Below are positions 12,348-15,034 of a DNA stretch of 15,034 nt, piece after piece; positions within the stretch are counted from its first letter, which is position 1, and each line of letters begins with the position of its first letter. The stretch spans positions 1 to 15,034 of the forward strand of contig CAYZEZ010000103.1 in the NCBI GenBank assembly GCA_964477295.1, given 5' to 3'. This stretch comes from CAYZEZ01 sp964477295 (GTDB taxonomy: Bacteria > Bacteroidota > Bacteroidia > Bacteroidales > SM23-62). The notes under the pieces are model-generated. The model made no database searches. It was not told the origin of the DNA and saw only the letters and a list, made by a program, of their open reading frames with translations. The position numbers were made by a program, and so were the translations under genes.

Positions 12348-12536
12348 TTAATTTTCAACCAGAGGGGTAAACAGCTCCGGAGCCGGATCCAGCTGGATGG
12401 CCTTGTTAATATATTTAAATCCACTCTCATCACTCTCAGCCATATCCGATAAAGACATCTGTATATAGGCATTCTCGGGATATTTTTCAGCCAGTTTCAT
12501 CCATTGTTCGAGAGAAACCTCTTTAACTTCTACCAT
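12348..12536 (-). CDS. Short TPR-like protein or gene remnant
   Basis: A 62-residue frame with the look of one and a half tetratricopeptide repeats: LEQWMKLAEKYPENAYIQMS, then DESGFKYINKAIQLDPAP (about residues 9-53). The A/W...L...P.N..I and Y..KAI.LDP positions are typical of TPR. It is followed by a good terminator. In the same frame upstream lie AQAARA and, across one TAA (12555-12557), another protein-like stretch, MIFCTRGEKNDTAIYQAYDL and then RMIG, starting at an ATG at 12629. The region may therefore be a slightly longer TPR gene broken by a nonsense change. The ATG at 12536 could still give a short product. Confidence 0.45.
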   Translation of the reverse strand: MVEVKEVSLEQWMKLAEKYPENAYIQMSLSDMAESDESGFKYINKAIQLDPAPELFTPLVEN

Positions 12537-12705
12537 AGCACGGGCTGCCTGAGCTTAGCCAATCATCCTCAGGTCATAGGCCTGGTAAATAGCTGTATCG
12601 TTTTTCTCGCCTCTCGTGCAGAAAATCATCGTACACAAAAAAAGAAAATGAGAAGAGAAGTAAATTGTCTGAAAAGCTTTTTTGATTTCATGATTTGGTC
12701 CTTAA

Positions 12706-15033
12706 TTATTGGTTTAGTTCTTTGGTTTTCTCTTCAGTATCGAAGAGTACATTCCTGTATTTGATATACAGATAGGATGTGATCAGCATCAGGATTCCAA
12801 GTATGATCAGCACAAAAGTTTTAGAGATAGTGTCCAGATGGGCAATATCATATAAGAATACTTTGAGCAGGGTTCCGGAAAAAAGAACAATGGCCATTAT
12901 CCTCAGGTGTTTCTTCTTTTTCCAGATACCAAGTGCTATGAGCATCACTGCATATAAACCCCAGAGAATACTCAGCTCAAGCTTATAAGAATCGGTTGCC
13001 CTGGAAAAGTCGAGCCACTGGATAAGCTCCGTGCTGGCAACAATCAAAAGGATAATATAGATTACAACATCCAGGTGGGACTTGATATTGATTTTCAGGA
13101 ATTCCTGTCTGACATCTTTATAAGATGCCCAAACGAGTAATCCTACAAATGCAATGAAAATATACCTGATAATAATGTGAAACGCCCCACTGTTATAGTA
13201 CGCACTTAATAATTCATTCATATAACTTTCACGGAGAATTCCCGATAGGTAAAGTCCTGTAGGAAACACGACGACTAACACTAAGCCATTGATTATCAGA
13301 TTAGTGATTCCAAATTCATGATTTTTATACCTTTTAATATTCAAAATGGATAAAATGACTGCAAAGACTATTGTATAGATCATTAGTGCAAATGACTTGA
13401 AACAAAAAATGTCATAATTTCCATCCGAGTATCTTCCAGGTATATCAGGAACATTATTTAAATCAATTTTTGTCGCTAAGTACCATTTGTTAAAGATGGA
13501 TGCGATTTCTGGCCGGAAAGTGTAATAGGTTAAAGAGATAAGGATAGCAGGCAACAGGACATTAAAAAATTTGTAAAGTTCATTATTCCGGTTGACATGT
13601 TCAAGGTACTTTTTATTTCGATGAAGCCAGAAGGTTGATCCAAATACCAGGATTGCCAGACAAGCCGTCAGAAAATTAAAATTCATAAACGGACTGATTG
13701 TTTCCAGGTTCAATGACGGGGAATCAAATGATTCTGCCCAATGAAATATCATTTGAAAGGTTGTTATAATGATAACCAGGTAGGAAATCCGCTCTATGAA
13801 AACCGACTTTTTTATCCTGCCAATCCCAAAAAGAATAAGACACTCTCCCAGCCAGACTATTGTTAGCCAGTTACCTTTCAGTTCGATCGGAACGGCTACG
13901 GTTGCAAAAAGAAGAACAAATCCCAGGATAAGAAATCGAAGAACGCGGTAAGGGGATTTTTGTTGGGTTAGCCAGATAAATGCGCCTCCATGAATAATTG
14001 CATTGGCAATTGAAAAAGTTGCCAGCAGTTCTTTTTCCGCATTGTGCCCATTAAGGATCCACAATCCAAATCCGTACAATATAAATGAGTTCGCCAGAAG
14101 GATTAGAACTTCATCGAAATTTAATTTATCCTTCCTGATGATCTTATTTACAAGGAAGATGACATAAAATGTTGTGAAAAAGACAGGTAAAATGACCATC
14201 GCCAGTGCAAAATGCTCATCCGGGTTGTAATTTAAAATAAACCAGGAGACAAAAATAATCCAGGTAACCAGGAATGAAGAATAGAAGAGGGGTTTCCATC
14301 GCTTAAGCAAAGAAAGGATCAGTATGCCACCATTGATAACGGCCATAAACGGGAAAAATATCTCCGGCCTTTCATTGGTTTCATGAAACAGGAAGGGTAT
14401 CGTATATGCACCCACCAGTCCGATATGGGCAATCGCCTGTGCGTTATAATGCAGGGCCAGGTATACAGTAATGATGGTAATCCCTGCCATGAGTGAGAAT
14501 GACAGCCAGATAGGGATCAATTCATAGTATGTATGCGCCGCATAGCTTATAAAATAAAAGATGGCCATGGATCCGCTCATCAATACCGCACTAAAATTTT
14601 CATATTTACGCTTTAAGCGTATCCCAAATCCCATCAGTCCCAATCCAACAAGGTAACCCAATACGATTCTCATTACAGGACTGATCCAATCGTGATCGAT
14701 GGCATATTTCACACCAATACCAACGCCAATGATCAACACCAGTATCCCGACTTTGTTGATCAGGTTCCCACCGATGAATTCTTCAAGGTTTAGATTTATT
14801 TTCTGCTTATCAGGTACAGCTGCACATTCAGCAGGTTTTTTGGCAGTTTCCTGCTGTAGTTTTTCAACAGATGTTTCAACAGGCATATCCGGTTTGTTTT
14901 TTGCAGGTATTACTTCTGCGCCGGATAGCTTATTTTGTTTTTTAATTAACTCCTTCAACTCATTTATTTCCTGTCTCTGCCGGATCACATCCTGTTGAAG
15001 AACAAGATGTTTGGAAGAAAGCTCTTCCAGCCT
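12706..15033 (-). CDS. DUF2339 large multi-span membrane protein (5' end beyond window)
   Basis: The frame is open to the right window edge, so the start is missing; the GTG at 14988 is internal. The visible N-terminal part is a charged coiled coil (RLEELSSKH...QRQEINELKELIKKQ) and a Pro/Ala/Lys-rich linker. Next comes the family's entry block EEFIGGNLINKVGILVLIIG and GIGVKYAIDHDWISPVMRI. About twenty hydrophobic helices follow down to a short C-terminal tail. This matches DUF2339, a family of predicted inner-membrane proteins of unknown function, usually 700-1000 residues. The later segment WLGECLILFGIGRI is also typical. There is no sign of frameshift in the 776 visible codons. Its stop is followed by the short TPR-like frame on the same strand. 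Confidence 0.88.
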   Translation of the reverse strand, partial: RLEELSSKHLVLQQDVIRQRQEINELKELIKKQNKLSGAEVIPAKNKPDMPVETSVEKLQQETAKKPAECAAVPDKQKINLNLEEFIGGNLINKVGILVLIIGVGIGVKYAIDHDWISPVMRIVLGYLVGLGLMGFGIRLKRKYENFSAVLMSGSMAIFYFISYAAHTYYELIPIWLSFSLMAGITIITVYLALHYNAQAIAHIGLVGAYTIPFLFHETNERPEIFFPFMAVINGGILILSLLKRWKPLFYSSFLVTWIIFVSWFILNYNPDEHFALAMVILPVFFTTFYVIFLVNKIIRKDKLNFDEVLILLANSFILYGFGLWILNGHNAEKELLATFSIANAIIHGGAFIWLTQQKSPYRVLRFLILGFVLLFATVAVPIELKGNWLTIVWLGECLILFGIGRIKKSVFIERISYLVIIITTFQMIFHWAESFDSPSLNLETISPFMNFNFLTACLAILVFGSTFWLHRNKKYLEHVNRNNELYKFFNVLLPAILISLTYYTFRPEIASIFNKWYLATKIDLNNVPDIPGRYSDGNYDIFCFKSFALMIYTIVFAVILSILNIKRYKNHEFGITNLIINGLVLVVVFPTGLYLSGILRESYMNELLSAYYNSGAFHIIIRYIFIAFVGLLVWASYKDVRQEFLKINIKSHLDVVIYIILLIVASTELIQWLDFSRATDSYKLELSILWGLYAVMLIALGIWKKKKHLRIMAIVLFSGTLLKVFLYDIAHLDTISKTFVLIILGILMLITSYLYIKYRNVLFDTEEKTKELNQ

Positions 15034-15034
15034 T

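Noticed and set aside
12706..12764. Plus-strand frame 12504-12764 as a small membrane protein
   Set aside because: It is antisense to the TPR-like frame and to the end of the DUF2339 gene, with no independent support.
1..15034. CRISPR array
   Set aside because: The only regular repeats are 7-base units, a 28-base pair and a 12-base pair; no repeat-spacer pattern exists and no cas gene is present.

Overview
The window looks like chromosomal DNA of an AT-leaning member of the Bacteroidota, probably an environmental relative of the Bacteroidales/Marinilabiliales. The reasons are a secreted PKD protein ending in a gliding-motility-type (type IX secretion, type B) C-terminal domain, a head-GIN (DUF2807) lipoprotein, a DUF2147 protein, a PagL-like lipid A deacylase of the two-part Bacteroidota form, a tyrosine recombinase with the YSWKH box, and promoters with the Bacteroidota -7 box TAnnTTTG. 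Nothing identifies a species.

Layout. Positions 1-1226 look like the end of an integrated element: the AT-rich 3' end of a cysteine-rich protein gene, a compact block of inverted repeats (336-429), and a tyrosine recombinase whose 5' end is missing and whose reading frame runs straight into a tRNA-His gene (1227-1301, minus strand) and its terminator. Next come a BCP-type peroxiredoxin (1516-2103, minus) and a 635-base stretch without an intact gene that holds the 27-codon remnant of an NAD(P)-binding epimerase-like gene and a REP-like palindrome. Two plus-strand cell-envelope genes follow (2739-4461: a small beta-barrel protein and a PagL-like deacylase). They converge on a minus-strand pair (CoA-binding protein, then DUF2807 lipoprotein; 4619-5808). 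A short secreted protein with four Leu-Glu-x-Trp-Met repeats (6001-6330) and a DUF2147 protein (6636-7106) follow, also on the minus strand.

A two-gene plus-strand operon (7349-8365) pairs a CYTH (CyaB-like) protein with a SLOG-fold 'putative molybdenum carrier'. Directly after its stop codon lies an in-frame diverged second copy of the gene's last codons. It converges on thyA-folA (8470-9847, minus), the usual thymidylate/dihydrofolate pair. From 10011 the plus strand carries an AI-2E-family (PerM) permease, the type-IX-secreted PKD protein and a small two-helix membrane protein. The window ends with a short TPR-like gene, possibly a decaying remnant, and the truncated 5' part of a large DUF2339 multi-membrane-span protein that runs off the right edge.

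Most genes are envelope or housekeeping functions. The parts least explained by known families are the LExWM repeat peptide, the CYTH-SLOG operon with its duplicated C-terminus and the orphan terminator in front of it, the structured block at 336-429, and heptamer (CTGnnnn) repeats placed directly behind two stop codons.
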